64,000 nt of DNA. It comes from Cichorium intybus. Its lineage: Eukaryota; Streptophyta; Magnoliopsida; Asterales; Asteraceae. Shown here one piece after another: positions 1-12,100 of the stretch; the stretch's first letter is position 1; each line of letters begins with the position of its first letter. A model generated the notes under the pieces. The model was not told the origin of the DNA. It worked only from the letters and a program-made list of their open reading frames with translations, and did no database searches. The position numbers and the translations under genes were made by a program. Location of the stretch: positions 270,062 to 334,061 of the forward strand of contig JAKNSD010000073.1 of NCBI GenBank assembly GCA_023525715.1, written 5' to 3'.

Positions 1-2
1 TT

Positions 3-629
3 CCTGAAACAAGAGAAGATGTTGTTAAGGTTCTTCATGTTGCTGAAAGCTCAAAAAGAAAACAACTAGCCACTTCATCAAGATCAAGTAATTCGTTTGA
101 AGGGATGAAGCCCTACAGAAAACCAATGATTCATGAAGAAAGAAGGTACAAAAATCGAAATTTATGGGTACCTAGAAGTTATGTGAACCAAAGAAGACAA
201 TATTTTGCATCTTCATGGACTGGAAATTCATATTACAAGCCAAGTTACAAGAACTTCAAGAAGAAAGTTAAGCCTAAGAAGATTTGGGTTCCAAAACAAA
301 AATCTCCAGAACCTGAAACAAACCCAAACTCAGAAGTTAAAAGAATGAATCATGAAAAGTTTGCTCAAAGAAATTATCTGAAAAGGAAGAATTTTCAATC
401 ATCTCCTTTTTGGTTGAATGATTTGATGAATGTTCTTAGTATGTTTTGCAGAAGTTCAAAAACTCCAATGATCCAGATAATTTGTGAAGATAATCTAGTT
501 TGGAGTAATCATATTTTTGATGGTGTTTATCAGTTTGGGAAGAAGAAGAATTTTTCAAAAGATCAGAAAATTTACAAGAGCAATTCACCCACTTCCAAAC
601 AAGTGTGGGTTCCCAAAGTATCTTGTTAA
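3..629 (+). pseudogene. C-terminal part of a Sirevirus-like gag, cut by the left window edge
   Basis: The frame is open from base 3 through the first ATG (105) to TAA at 627-629, about 208 residues, so the real start lies outside the window. The protein is very basic (K/R/N/Y rich) and carries a recurring W-V-P-[KR] motif: LWVPR near 121-200, IWVPK near 282-300, and VWVPK just before the stop. The intact retrotransposon further right also ends its gag with VWVPK, a few residues, then stop, so this looks like the gag C-terminus of a related but clearly different Sirevirus. No zinc knuckle is visible in the part present. No protease (DSG) or other pol motif follows the stop, so the copy is truncated or rearranged. 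Family assignment is an inference from the C-terminal motif and composition. Confidence 0.5.
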
Positions 630-1248
630 ATATGAAGATGTGAAGAGAGACAAAGCTTTAAAGTCATATATCATTCTCTCAAAAGAAAAGGGTATTATCG
701 GAAAAGATGAAAGACACATTTAATGCATATTTTGGTGATGAAAACATAACCGTAAGTTACGAATTTTCATTAATTCATATCTTTAAATGTTTGATTATGG
801 TTTTAAAGTTGTCAAGAAAGAAAAAGAAGATGGAGACGTTAGACTTTCAAGGTTACACATGGCAGCCTCTTTTAATTCAAATGAAAAGTTATTGCTTTAA
901 AAGAGTTTGGCTGTCAAGTTTTCAAAGTAACACGTGTCACTTTCCTTGTGCTTCCTAAGAAGAGCTCGTATGGTTGCCATGTTTGTTGAGTACCGAGAAT
1001 TAAAGAAAGATTATTTTACAAAGGTTGAATGATGTCCTCTGCAAGACAGCATGCGCTGCCATCTTGTAATGTCACTGTCACTACTCCATGTATTACCGAG
1101 AATTGGCTGCAATTCGTACAAGATATCTTTTTTGAAAAGATGTTGTCACAGTAGCTGATGGACATGTTAGCATGGTGTACTATTGCGCGTTTGGTAATCT
1201 TTTTTGCCGGTTATGAGAAACTTGCATGGGTCCTTTGGACAAAACTTA
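630..1248. other. Unassigned intergenic stretch, probably repeat debris
   Basis: No gene, RNA or clear repeat is recognised here. Two short plus-strand frames (517-723 and 707-958) give low-complexity K/R/F-rich peptides without a known motif and look accidental. It follows the gag fragment directly and has no pol homology I can see. Confidence 0.4.
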
Positions 1249-2050
1249 CCACCGCAAAATTTGTAGAGTTCCCACCGCAAATTGTTGATTTTTGATGGTT
1301 CTCAATTTTTGCTGGACCATTGCAACTTTTTACTTTTGCGGGACTACAAATTTTGAGCGATTTACCTCGCGGTTAAAGATTTTAACCAACGGACAAAGAT
1401 TTTATTTCTTGGTTACAAATCTTAACCCGCAAGATCCTTGGTCTCCCCAACAAAACCTTGTTCCTATGACCGACCACCGCAATTTTTTTTTGCGGACCGC
1501 TTAATTGCCACTACAAGATCCAAACCTTCATTTATGCGGACCTGCTCCATTCAAAGGGTTATTTTTGTTGCAACATCCCGCATTTTCTGCTTTGACCAAG
1601 ATGTTCGAGATTTTTTTTTGCGGATAAAGGTTTTACTCAACGGCCAAACAAGTTATTTTCTGGTTACCTTTCCAACCCCGCAAAATCCTTAGGTCCAACA
1701 CTCGAGATTGGTATTTTCTGCATGACCCCGCAACTTTTATTTTTGCGGAACCTCACTTTTAGTCTCGAACCCGCAGAAAAATCTGTAACCCGCGGTTAAG
1801 GTTTTTACCTGGCAGTAAAAGAAGTTATCATTGGGTATATTGCTTTGCCCCGCAATATTTCAACTCCGATCACATTTTTATCTTTGCGGAACCGCATCTT
1901 CGGTTACAACCCCGCATCTTCATGTGGGAAAATGCTGTCACCTTGTGCCAGCAAAGAAACTTGCGCACGATCGGCAAAATTTCTAAGATTATTCCGCAAA
2001 TTTTTAGAACCGCAGATTTTTCGCCGATCAACACACCGCAATTGCTGTCC
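1249..2050. repeat. Degenerate repeat region of CCGCAA / TTGCGG hairpins
   Basis: The words CCGCAA and TTGCGG recur in an otherwise T-rich background, and several pairs form short inverted repeats: 1477-1482 with 1490-1495 (seven T in the loop), 1728-1733 with 1743-1748, and 1850-1855 with 1884-1889. Longer segments around 1378-1500 and 1628-1750 can also be aligned (a stretch ending CAACGG, then a GGTTAC stretch, then CCGCAA...TTGCGG), about 250 bp apart. The region therefore looks like a decayed tandem repeat. Short frames across it are not convincing genes. The family is unknown to me. Confidence 0.5.
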
Positions 2051-2468
2051 ACGAGCTTCAAAGATTTCTGTTGGATATGAAATAAATCTTAAGTTCAAAA
2101 TACTTCCATGAATAAACACAAAAATATAAGAAGAAGATTTAAATCCAAGAAGATCTTAAAATGACAAACACAATGCGGAATATTTAATCAAAACTATTCA
2201 ATAACAATAAAGAAATAAGAAGAAAACATTTTCCATTGATAAATATTGAAAGCTTCAAAGTTACAATGAAAAATATGAAGAACACATGAAGAAGATGAAG
2301 AAAAAGTGAAGAAATACGTTCTTCACATATGAATATTAAAGTAATATTCAAAAGGTCTTCAAATCTTCATGGGAGGGAAGGAGCACTCTTTTAGACAATT
2401 CTCTGAGGAATTTACGTGAGTTGTAAGAAGTGTGTAAGAGTGGTTGAGACATAGGTAGTGGAGTAGGG

Positions 2469-2476
2469 TATTTATA
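2469..2476 (-). promoter_or_regulatory. TATA box (TATAAATA)
   Basis: The minus strand reads CACCCTATAAATACCC, a strong plant TATA context. No intact gene lies downstream in the minus direction, so it is probably a relic of an LTR promoter. Confidence 0.45.
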
Positions 2477-2601
2477 GGGTGTAAGAGAATGTCCACGAAT
2501 AGGAGCTTGACATGTGTCCAAGGTGGGGTTTGCTAAAATACACAAGGAATCTTGGAGGGGTTTGCTAAAATGCTCCTGGAATATTCCATTTAGTTTTTGC
2601 T

Positions 2602-2626
2602 AAAAAGTTAACGGCGTTAACTTTTT
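2602..2626. repeat. 25-bp perfect palindrome
   Basis: The arms AAAAAGTTAACG and CGTTAACTTTTT flank a single central G at 2614. It lies in the repeat-rich part of the LTR-like block, upstream of the minus-strand TATA box. Confidence 0.8.
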
Positions 2627-2681
2627 GCTAAGCTGATCAGAGATTTTTGCTAACCCTTGTTCAGTTTTTGCTGACCCTCAT

Positions 2682-2740
2682 CTTCAGATATTGCTGATTT
2701 GACTTCAGATATTGCTGATCTGACTTCAGATATTGCTGAT
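2682..2740. repeat. 21-bp tandem repeat, nearly three copies
   Basis: Units begin at 2682, 2703 and 2724 with the core CTTCAGATATTGCTGAT and differ only in the last few bases. It is part of the GCTAA/GCTGA-rich stretch of the LTR-like block. A short plus-strand frame across it (2699-2887) is a by-product of the repeat. Confidence 0.85.
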
Positions 2741-2932
2741 CCTTTGCTCGAATTTTCGCTAATCAGCCACTTGGATTTTCGCTTATCAGCATCTGACTTT
2801 TCGCTAAAGCAAGGTCTGATTCATCACTTTTTCGCTAATTCCTGCATTTTAGACAAAAGTAAAGTAGACTTGTGTAGATTTGGTTAAGGGTTATTTTTCG
2901 CTAACACCACTTAAGCGAAAACTTAACACATC

Positions 2933-3000
2933 TACTAAAATTAATTTAATTTAATTCCTAAATATTTTTCAACAAATGGTCACATAAATTAATTTTCAAC
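2933..3000. other. AT-rich junction next to the satellite array
   Basis: Short AT-rich sequence between the LTR-like block and the first recognisable satellite unit. The satellite starts abruptly near 3001, and the first unit already matches the interior consensus well. Confidence 0.5.
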
Positions 3001-6000
3001 ATATTTTTTCTGTTATTTTTAACAATTTGTCGTGTACCCCGGTACATGAAAAATTCTTAATTTTTCAATTTTTGTAAAATTCAAAAATTACCTATAATTA
3101 CACTTTGTGATCATTTTAAACATTTCTGGTGTACCTAGGTTCATGAGAAACTCCTTAAATTTTGAATTTTTTAATGATATTTTTTCTGTTATTTTTAACA
3201 ATTTGTCGTGTACCCCGGTACATGAAAAATTCTTAATTTTTCAATTTTTGTAAAATTCAAAAATTACCTGTAATTACACTTTGTGATCATTTTAAACATT
3301 TCTGGTGTACTTAGGTTCATGAGAAACTCCTTAAAATTTGAATTTTTTAATGATATTTTTTCTGTTATTTTTAACAATTTGTCGTGTAACCCGGTACATG
3401 AAAAATTCTTAATTTTTCAATTTTTGTAAAATTCAAAAATTACCTATAATTACACTTTGTGGTCATTTTAAACATTTCTAGTGTACCTAGGTTCATGAGA
3501 AACTCCTTAAATTTTGAATTTTTTAATGATATTTTTTTTGTTATTTTTAACAATTTGTCGTGTACCCCGGTACATGAAAAATTCTTAATTTTTGAATTTT
3601 TGTAAAATTCAAAAATTACCTATAATTACACTTTGAGATCATTTTAAATATTTCTGGTGTACCTGGGTTCATGAGAAACTCCTTAAATTTTGAATTTTTT
3701 AATGATATTTTTCTGTTATTTTTAACAATATGTCGTGTACCCCGGTACATGAAAAATTCTTAATTTTTGAATTTTATTAAAATTCAAAAATTACAGGTAA
3801 TTACACTTTATTATCATTTTAAAACATTTATGGTGTAGCTGGGTTCATGAGAAACTCCTTAAATTTTGAATTTTTAATGATATTTTTTCTGTTATTTTTA
3901 ACAATTTGTCGTGTACCCCGGTACATGAAAAATTCTTAATTTTTCAATTTTTGTAAAATTCAAAAATAACCTATAATTACACTTTGTGATCATTTTAAAC
4001 ATTTCTGGTGTACCTAGGTTCATGAGAAACTCCTTAAATTTTGAATTTTTAATGATATTTTTTCTGTTATTTTTAACAATTTGTCGTGTAACCCGGTACA
4101 TGAAAAATTCTTAATTTTTCAACTTTTGTAAAATTCAAAAATTACCTATAATTACAATTTGTGGTCATTTTAAACATTTATGGTGTACCTAGGTTCATGA
4201 GAATCTCCTTAAATTTTGAATTTTTTAATGATATTTTTTCTGTTATTTTTAACAATTTGTCGTATACCTCGGTACATGAAAAATTCTTAATTTTTCAATT
4301 TTGTAAAATTCAAAAATTACCTATAATTACACTTTGTGATCATTTTAAACATTTCTGGTGTACCTGGGTTCATGAGAAACTCCTTAAATTTTGAATTTTT
4401 TAATGATATTTTTCTGTTATTTTTAACAATATGTCGTGTACCCCGGTACATGAAAAATTCTTAATTTTTGAATTTTATTAAAATTCAAAAATTACAGGTA
4501 ATTACACTTTATTATCATTTTAAAACATTTATGGTGTAGTTGGGTTCATGAGAAACTCCTTAAATTTTGAATTTTTAATGATATTTTTTCTGTTATTTTT
4601 AACAATTTGTCGTGTACCCCGGTACATGAAAAATTCTTAATTTTTTAATTTTTGTAAAATTCAAAAATTACCTATAATTACACTTTGTGATCATTTTAAA
4701 CATTTCTGGTGTACCTAGGTTCATGAAAAACTCCTTAAATTATGAATTTTTTAATGATATTTTTTTTTTGTTATTTTTAACAATTTGTCGTGTACCCCGG
4801 TACATGAAAAATTCTTTATTTTTGAATTTTTGTAAAATTCAAAATTTACCTATAATTACACTTTATAATCATTTAAACATTTCTGGTGTACCTGGGTTCA
4901 TGAGAAACTCCTTAAATTTTGAAAATTTTAATGATATTTTTTCTGTTATTTTTAACAATTTGTCGTGTACCCCGGTACAAGAAAAATTCTTAATTTTGTA
5001 AAATTCAAAAATTACCTATAATTACACTTTGTGATCATTTTAAACATTTTTGGTGTACCTAGGTTCATGAGAAACTCCTTAAATTTTGAATTTTTTAATG
5101 ATATTTTTTCTGTTATTTTTAACAATTTGTCGTGTACCCCGGTACATGAAAAATTCTTAATTTTTCAATTTTTGTAAAATTCAAAAATTACCTATAATTA
5201 CACTTTGTGATCATTTTAAACATTTCTGGTGTACCTAGGTTCATGAGAAACTCCTTAAATTTTGAATTTTTTAATGATATTTTTTCTGTTATTTTTAACA
5301 ATTTGTCGTGTAACCCGATACATGAAAAATTCTTAATTTTTCAATTTTTATAAAATTCAAAAATTACATATAATTACACTTTTTTGTCATTTTAAACATT
5401 TCTGGTGTACCTAGGTTCATGAGAAACTCTTTAAATTTTGAATTTTTTAATGATATTTTTCTGTTATTTTTAACAATATGTTGTGTACCCCGGTACATGA
5501 AAAATTCTTAATTTTTGAATTTTATTAAAATTCAAAAATTACAGGTAATTACACTTTATTATCATTTTAAAACATTTATGGTGTAGCTGGGTTCATGAGA
5601 AACTCCCTAAATTTTGAATTTTTAATGATATTTTTTCTGTTATTTTTAACAATTTGTCGTGTACCCCGGTACATGAAAAATTCTTAATTTTTCAATTTTT
5701 GTAAAATTCAAAAATTACCTATAATTACACTTTATAATCATTTTAAATATTTCTGGTGTACCTGGGTTCATGAGAAACTCCTTAAATTTTGAAATTTTTA
5801 ATGATATTTTTTCTGTTATTTTTAACAATTTGTCGTGTACCCCGGTACAAGAAAAATTCTTAATTTTTCAATTTTTGTAAAATTCAAAAATTACCTATAA
5901 TTACACTTTATAATCATTTTAAACATTTCTGGTGTACCTGGGTTCATGAGAAACTCCTTAAATTTTGAAATTTTTAATGATATTTTTACTGTTATTTTTA

Positions 6001-6174
6001 ACAATTTGTCGTGTACCCCGGTACAACAAAAATTCTTAATTTTTCAATTTTTGTAAAATTCAAAAATTACCTATAATTACACTTTGTGATCATTTTAAAC
6101 ATTTCTGGTGTACCTAGGTTCATGAGAAACTCCTTAAATTTTGAATTTTTTAATGATATTTTTCTGTTATTTTT

Positions 6175-9100
6175 AACAATTTTGAATTTTTTAATGATAT
6201 TTTTCTGTTATTTTTAACAATTTGTCGTGTACCCCGGTACATGAAAAATTCTTAATTTTTCAATTTTTGTAAAATTCAAAAATTACCTATAATTACACTT
6301 TGTGATCATTTTAAACATTTCTGGTGTTCCTAGGTTCATGAGAAACTCCTTAAATTTTGAATTTTTTAATGATATTTTTTCTGTTATTTTTAACAATTTG
6401 TCGTGTAACCCGATACATGAAAAATTCTTAATTTTTCAATTTTTGTAAAATTCAAAAATTAACTATAATTACACTTTTTGGTCATTTTAAACATTTCTGG
6501 TGTACCTAGGTTCATGAGAAACTCCTTAAATTTTGAATTTTTTAATGATATTTTTTCTGTTATTTTTAACAATTTCTCGTGTACCCCGGTACATGAAAAA
6601 TTCTTAATTTTTGAATTTTTGTAAAATTCAAAAATTAATTATAATTACACTTTATGATCATTTTAAACATTTCTGGTGTACCTGGGTTCATGAGAAACTC
6701 CTTAAATTTTGAATTTTTTAATGATATTTTTCTGTTATTTTTAACAATATGTCGTGTACCCCGGTATACGAAAAATTCTTAATTTTTGAATTTTATTAAA
6801 ATTCAAAAATTACCTATAATTACACTTTATGATCATTTTAAAACATTTATGGTGTAGCTAGGTTCATGAGAAACTCCTTAAATTTTGAATTTTTAATGAT
6901 ATTTTTCTGTTATTTTTAACAATTTGTCGTGTACCCCGGTACATGAAAAATTCTTAATTTTTCACTTTTTGTAAAATTCAAAAATTACCTATAATTACAC
7001 TTTGTGATCATTTTAAACATTTCTGGTGTACCTGGGTTCATGAGAAACTCCTTAAATTTTGAAATTTTTAATGATATTTTTTCTGTTATTTTTAACAATT
7101 TGTCGTGTACCCCGGTACATGAAAATTTCTTAATTTTTCAATTTTTGTAAAATTCAAAAATTACCTATAATTACACTTTGTGATCATTTTAAACATTTCT
7201 GGTGTACCTAGGTTCATGAGAAACTCCTTAAATTTTGAATTTTTAATGATATTTTTTCTGTTATTTTTAACAATTTGTCGTGTAACCCGATACATGAAAA
7301 ATTCTTAATTTTTCAATTTTTGTAAAATTCAAAAATTACATATAATTACACTTTTTGGTCATTTTAAACATTTCTGGTGTACCTAGGTTCATGAGAAACT
7401 CCTTAAATTTTGAATTTTTTAATGATATTTTTTCTGTTATTTTTAACAATTTGTCGTATACCCCGGTACATGAAAAATTAAGTAAAATTCAAAAATTACC
7501 TATAATTACACTTTGTGATCATTTTAAACATTTTTGGTGTACCTGGGTTAATGAGAAACTCCTTAAATTTTGAATTTTTTAATGATATTTTTCTGTTATT
7601 TTTAACAATATGTTGTGTACCCCGGTACATGAAAAATTCTTAATTTTTGAATTTTATTAAAATTCAAAAATTACAGGTAATTACACTTTATTATCATTTT
7701 AAAACATTTATGGTGTAGCTGGGTTCATGAGAAACTCCTTAAATTTTGAATTTTTAATGATATTTTTTCTGTTATTTTTAACAATTTGTCGTGTACCCCG
7801 GTACATGAAAAATTCTTAATTTTTCAATTTTTGTAAAATTCAAAAATTACCTATAATTACACTTTATAATCATTTTAAACATTTCTGGTGTACCTGGGTT
7901 CATGAGAAACTCCTTAAATTTTGAAATTTTTAATGATATTTTTTCTGTTATTTTTAACAATTTGTCGTGTACCCCGGTACAAGAAAAATTCTTAATTTTT
8001 CAATTTTTGTAAAATTCAAAAATTACCTATAATTACACTTTGTGATCATTTTAAACATTTCTGGTGTACCTAGGTTCATGAGAAACTTCTTAAATTTTGA
8101 ATTTTTTAATGATATTTTTCTGTTATTTTTAACAATTTTGAATTTTTTAATGATATTTTTCTGTTATTTTTAACAATTTGTCGTGTACCCCGGTACATGA
8201 AAAATTCTTAATTTTTCAATTTTTGTAAAATTCAAAAATTGCCTATAATTACACTTTGTGATCATTTTAAACATTTCTGGTGTACTTAGGTTCATGAGAA
8301 ACTCCTTAAATTTTGAATTTTTTAATTATATTTTTTCTGTTATTTTTAACAATTTGTCGTGTAACCCGATACATGAAAAATTCTTAATTTTTCAATTTTT
8401 GTAAAATTCAAAAATTAACTATAATTACACTTTTTGGTCATTTTAAACATTTCTGGTGTACCTAGGTTCATGAGAAACTCCTTAAATTTTGAATTTTTTA
8501 ATGATATTTTTTCTGTTATTTTTAACAATTTCTCGTGTACCCCGGTACATGAAAAATTCTTAATTTTTGAATTTTTGTAAAATTCAAAAATTAATTATAA
8601 TTACACTTTATGATCATTTTAAACATTTCTAGTGTACCTGGGTTCATGAGAAACTCCTTAAATTTTGAATTTTTTAATGATATTTTTCTGTTATTTTTAA
8701 CAATATGTCGTGTACCCCGGTACACGAAAAATTCTTAATTTTTGAATTTTATTAAAATTCAAAAATTACCTATAATTACACTTTATGATCATTTTAAAAC
8801 ATTTATGGTGTAGCTGGGTTCATGAGAAACTCCTTAAATTTTGAATTTTTAATGATATTTTTCTGTTATTTTTAACAATTTGTCGTGTACCCCGGTACAT
8901 GAAAAATTCTTAATTTTTCAATTTTTGTAAAATTCAAAAATTACCTATAATTACACTTTGTGATCATTTTAAACATTTCTGGTGTACCTAGGTTCATGAG
9001 AAACTCCTTAAATTTTGATTTTTTAATGATATTTTTTCTGTTATTTTTAACAATTTGTCGTGTAACCCGATACATGAAAAATTCTTAATTTTTCAATTTT

Positions 9101-12100
9101 TGTAAAATTCAAAAATTACATATAATTACACTTTTTGGTCATTTTAAACATTTCTGGTGTACCTAGGTTCATGAGAAACTCCTTAAATTTTGAATTTTTT
9201 AATGATCTTTTTTCTGTTATTTTTAACAATTTGTCGTATACCCCGGTACATGAAAAATTCTTAATTTTTCAATTTTTGTAAAATTCAAAAATTACCTATA
9301 ATTACACTTTGTGATCATTTTAAACATTTCTGGTGTACCTGGGTTAATGAGAAACTCCTTAAATTTTGAATTTTTTAATGATATTTTTCTGTTATTTTTA
9401 ACAATATGTCGTGTACCCCGGTACATGAAAAATTCTTAATTTTTGAATTTTATTAAAATTCAAAAATTACAGGTAATTACACTTTATTATCATTTTAAAA
9501 CATTTATGGTGTAGCTGGGTTCATGAGAAACTCCTTAAATTTTGAATTTTTAATTATATTTTTTCTGTTATTTTTAACAATTTGTCGTGTACCCCGGTAC
9601 ATGAAAAATTCTTAATTTTTCAATTTTTGTAAAATTCAAAAATTACCTATAATTACACTTTATAATCATTTTAAACATTTCTGGTGTACCTGGGTTCATG
9701 AGAAACTCCTTAAATTTTGAAATTTTTAATGATATTTTTTCTGTTATTTTTAACAATTTGTCGTGTACCCCGGTACAAGAAAAATTCTTAATTTTTCAAT
9801 TTTTGTAAAATTCAAAAATTACCTATAATTACACTTTGTGATCATTTTAAACATTTCTGGTGTACCTAGGTTCATGAGAAACTCCTTAAATTTTGAATTT
9901 GTTAATGATATTTTTCTGTTATTTTTAATAATTTTGAATTTTTTAATGATATTTTTCTGTTATTTTTAACAATTTGTCGTGTACCCCGGTACATGAAAAA
10001 TTCTTAATTTTTCAATTTTTGTAAAATTCAAAAATTGCCTATAATTACACTTTGTGATCATTTTAAACATTTCTGGTGTACCTAGGTTCATGAGAAACTC
10101 CTTAAATTTTGAATTTTTTAATTATATTTTTTCTGTTATTTTTAACAATTTGTCGTGTAACCCGATACATGAAAAATTCTTAATTTTTCAATTTTTGTAA
10201 AATTCAAAAATTAACTATAATTACACTTTTTGGTCATTTTAAACATTTCTGGTGTACCTAGGTTCATGAGAAACTCCTTAAATTTTGAATTTTTAATGAT
10301 ATTTTTTCTGTTATTTTTAACAATTTCTCGTGTACCCCGGTACATGAAAAATTCTTAATTTTTGAATTTTTGTAAAATTCAAAAGTTAATTATAATTACA
10401 CTTTATGATCATTTTAAACATTTCTGGTGTACCTGGGTTCATGAGAAACTCCTTAAATTTTGAATTTTTTAATGATATTTTTCTGTTATTTTTAACAATA
10501 TGTCGTGTACCCCGGTACATGAAAAATTCTTAATTTTTGAATTTTATTAAAATTCAAAAATTACCTATAATTACACTTTATGATCATTTTAAAACATTTA
10601 TGGGGTAGCTGGGTTCATGTGAAACTCCTTAAATTTTGAATTTTTAATGATATTTTTCTGTTATTTTTAACAATTTGTCGTGTACCCCGGTACATGAAAA
10701 ATTCTTAATTTTTCAATTTTTGTAAAATTCAAAAACTACCTATAATTACACTTTGTGATCATTTTAAACATTTCTGGTGTACCTAGGTTCATGAGAAACT
10801 CCTTAAATTTTGAATTTTTAATGATATTTTTTCTGTTATTTTTAACAATTTGTCTTGTAACCCGATACATGAAAAATTCTTAATTTTTCAATTTTTGTAA
10901 AATTCAAAAATTACATATAATTACACTTTTTGGTCATTTTAAACATTTCTGGTGTACCTAGGTTGATGAGAAACTCCTTAAATTTTGAATTTTTTAATGA
11001 TCTTTTTTCTGTTATTTTTAACAATTTGTCGTATACCCCGGTACATGAAAAATTCTTAATTTTTCAATTTTTGTAAAATTCAAAAATTACCTATAATTAC
11101 ACTTTGTGATCATTTTAAACATTTCTGGTGTACCTGGGTTAACGAGAAACTCCTTAAATTTTGAATTTTTTAATGATATTTTTCTGTTATTTTTAACAAT
11201 ATGTCGTGTACCCCGGTACATGAAAAATTCTTAATTTTTGAATTTTATTAAAATTCAAAAATTACAGGTAATTACACTTTATTATCATTTTAAAACATTT
11301 ATGGTGTAGCTGGGTTCATGAGAAACTCCTTAAATTTTGAATTTTTAATGATATTTTTTCTGTTATTTTTAACAATTTGTCGTGTACCCCGGTACATGAA
11401 AAATTCTTAATTTTTCAATTTTTGTAAAATTCAAAAATTACCTATAATTACACTTTATAATCATTTTAAACATTTCTGCTGTACCTGGGTTAATGAGAAA
11501 CTCCTTAAATTTTGAAATTTTTAATGATATTTTTTCTGTTATTTTTAACAATTTGTCGTGTACCCCGGTACAAGAAAAATTCTTAATTTTTCAATTTTTG
11601 TAAAATTCAAAAATTACCTATAATTACACTTTGTGATCATTTTAAACATTTCTGGTGTACCTAGGTTCATGAGAAACTCCTTAAATTTTGAATTTTTTAA
11701 TGATATTTTTCTGTTATTTTTAACAATTTTGAATTTTTTAATGATATTTTTCTGTTATTTTTAACAATTTGTCGTGTACCCCGGTACATGAAAAATTCTT
11801 AATTTTTCAATTTTTGTAAAATTCAAAAATTGCCTATAATTACACTTTGTGATCATTTTAAACATTTATGGTGTACCTAGGTTCATGAGAAACTCCTTAA
11901 ATTTTGAATTTTTTAATTATATTTTTTCTGTTATTTTTAACAATTTGTCGTGTAACCCGATACATGAAAAATTCTTAATTTTTCAATTTTTGTAAAATTC
12001 AAAAATTAACTATAATTACACTTTTTGGTCATTTTAAACATTTCTGGTGTACCTAGGTTCATGAGAAACTCCTTAAATTTTGAATTTTTAATGATATTTT

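Larger units (their letters stand above)
2051..2932 (-). promoter_or_regulatory. LTR-like or promoter-like block reading on the minus strand
   Basis: Read on the minus strand from about 2932, the block begins TGTTAAG, carries many TTAGCGAAAA/TTAGCAAAAA words, a 21-bp tandem repeat and a 25-bp palindrome. It then has a good TATA box (TATAAATA, 2469-2476) within a C/T-rich context like plant LTR promoters. This order (repeat-rich U3, TATA, transcribed part) resembles a retrotransposon LTR. I could not find a matching second LTR, PBS or PPT in the window, so the LTR reading is an inference. It could also be a plain promoter remnant. Confidence 0.35.

Noticed and set aside
1292..2119. Short frames on both strands at 1292-2119
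   Set aside because: They lie in a degenerate hairpin repeat, overlap each other on both strands, and have no recognisable motif.
4161..5001. Short frames in the satellite (62-104 aa, such as 4161-4394, 4687-5001, 7355-7573, 20902-21171, 27404-27673, 42824-43012, 46692-46880, 54835-55062)
   Set aside because: They translate the tandem unit itself, share the same peptide, and are broken at random by unit variants. No promoter, no codon signal.
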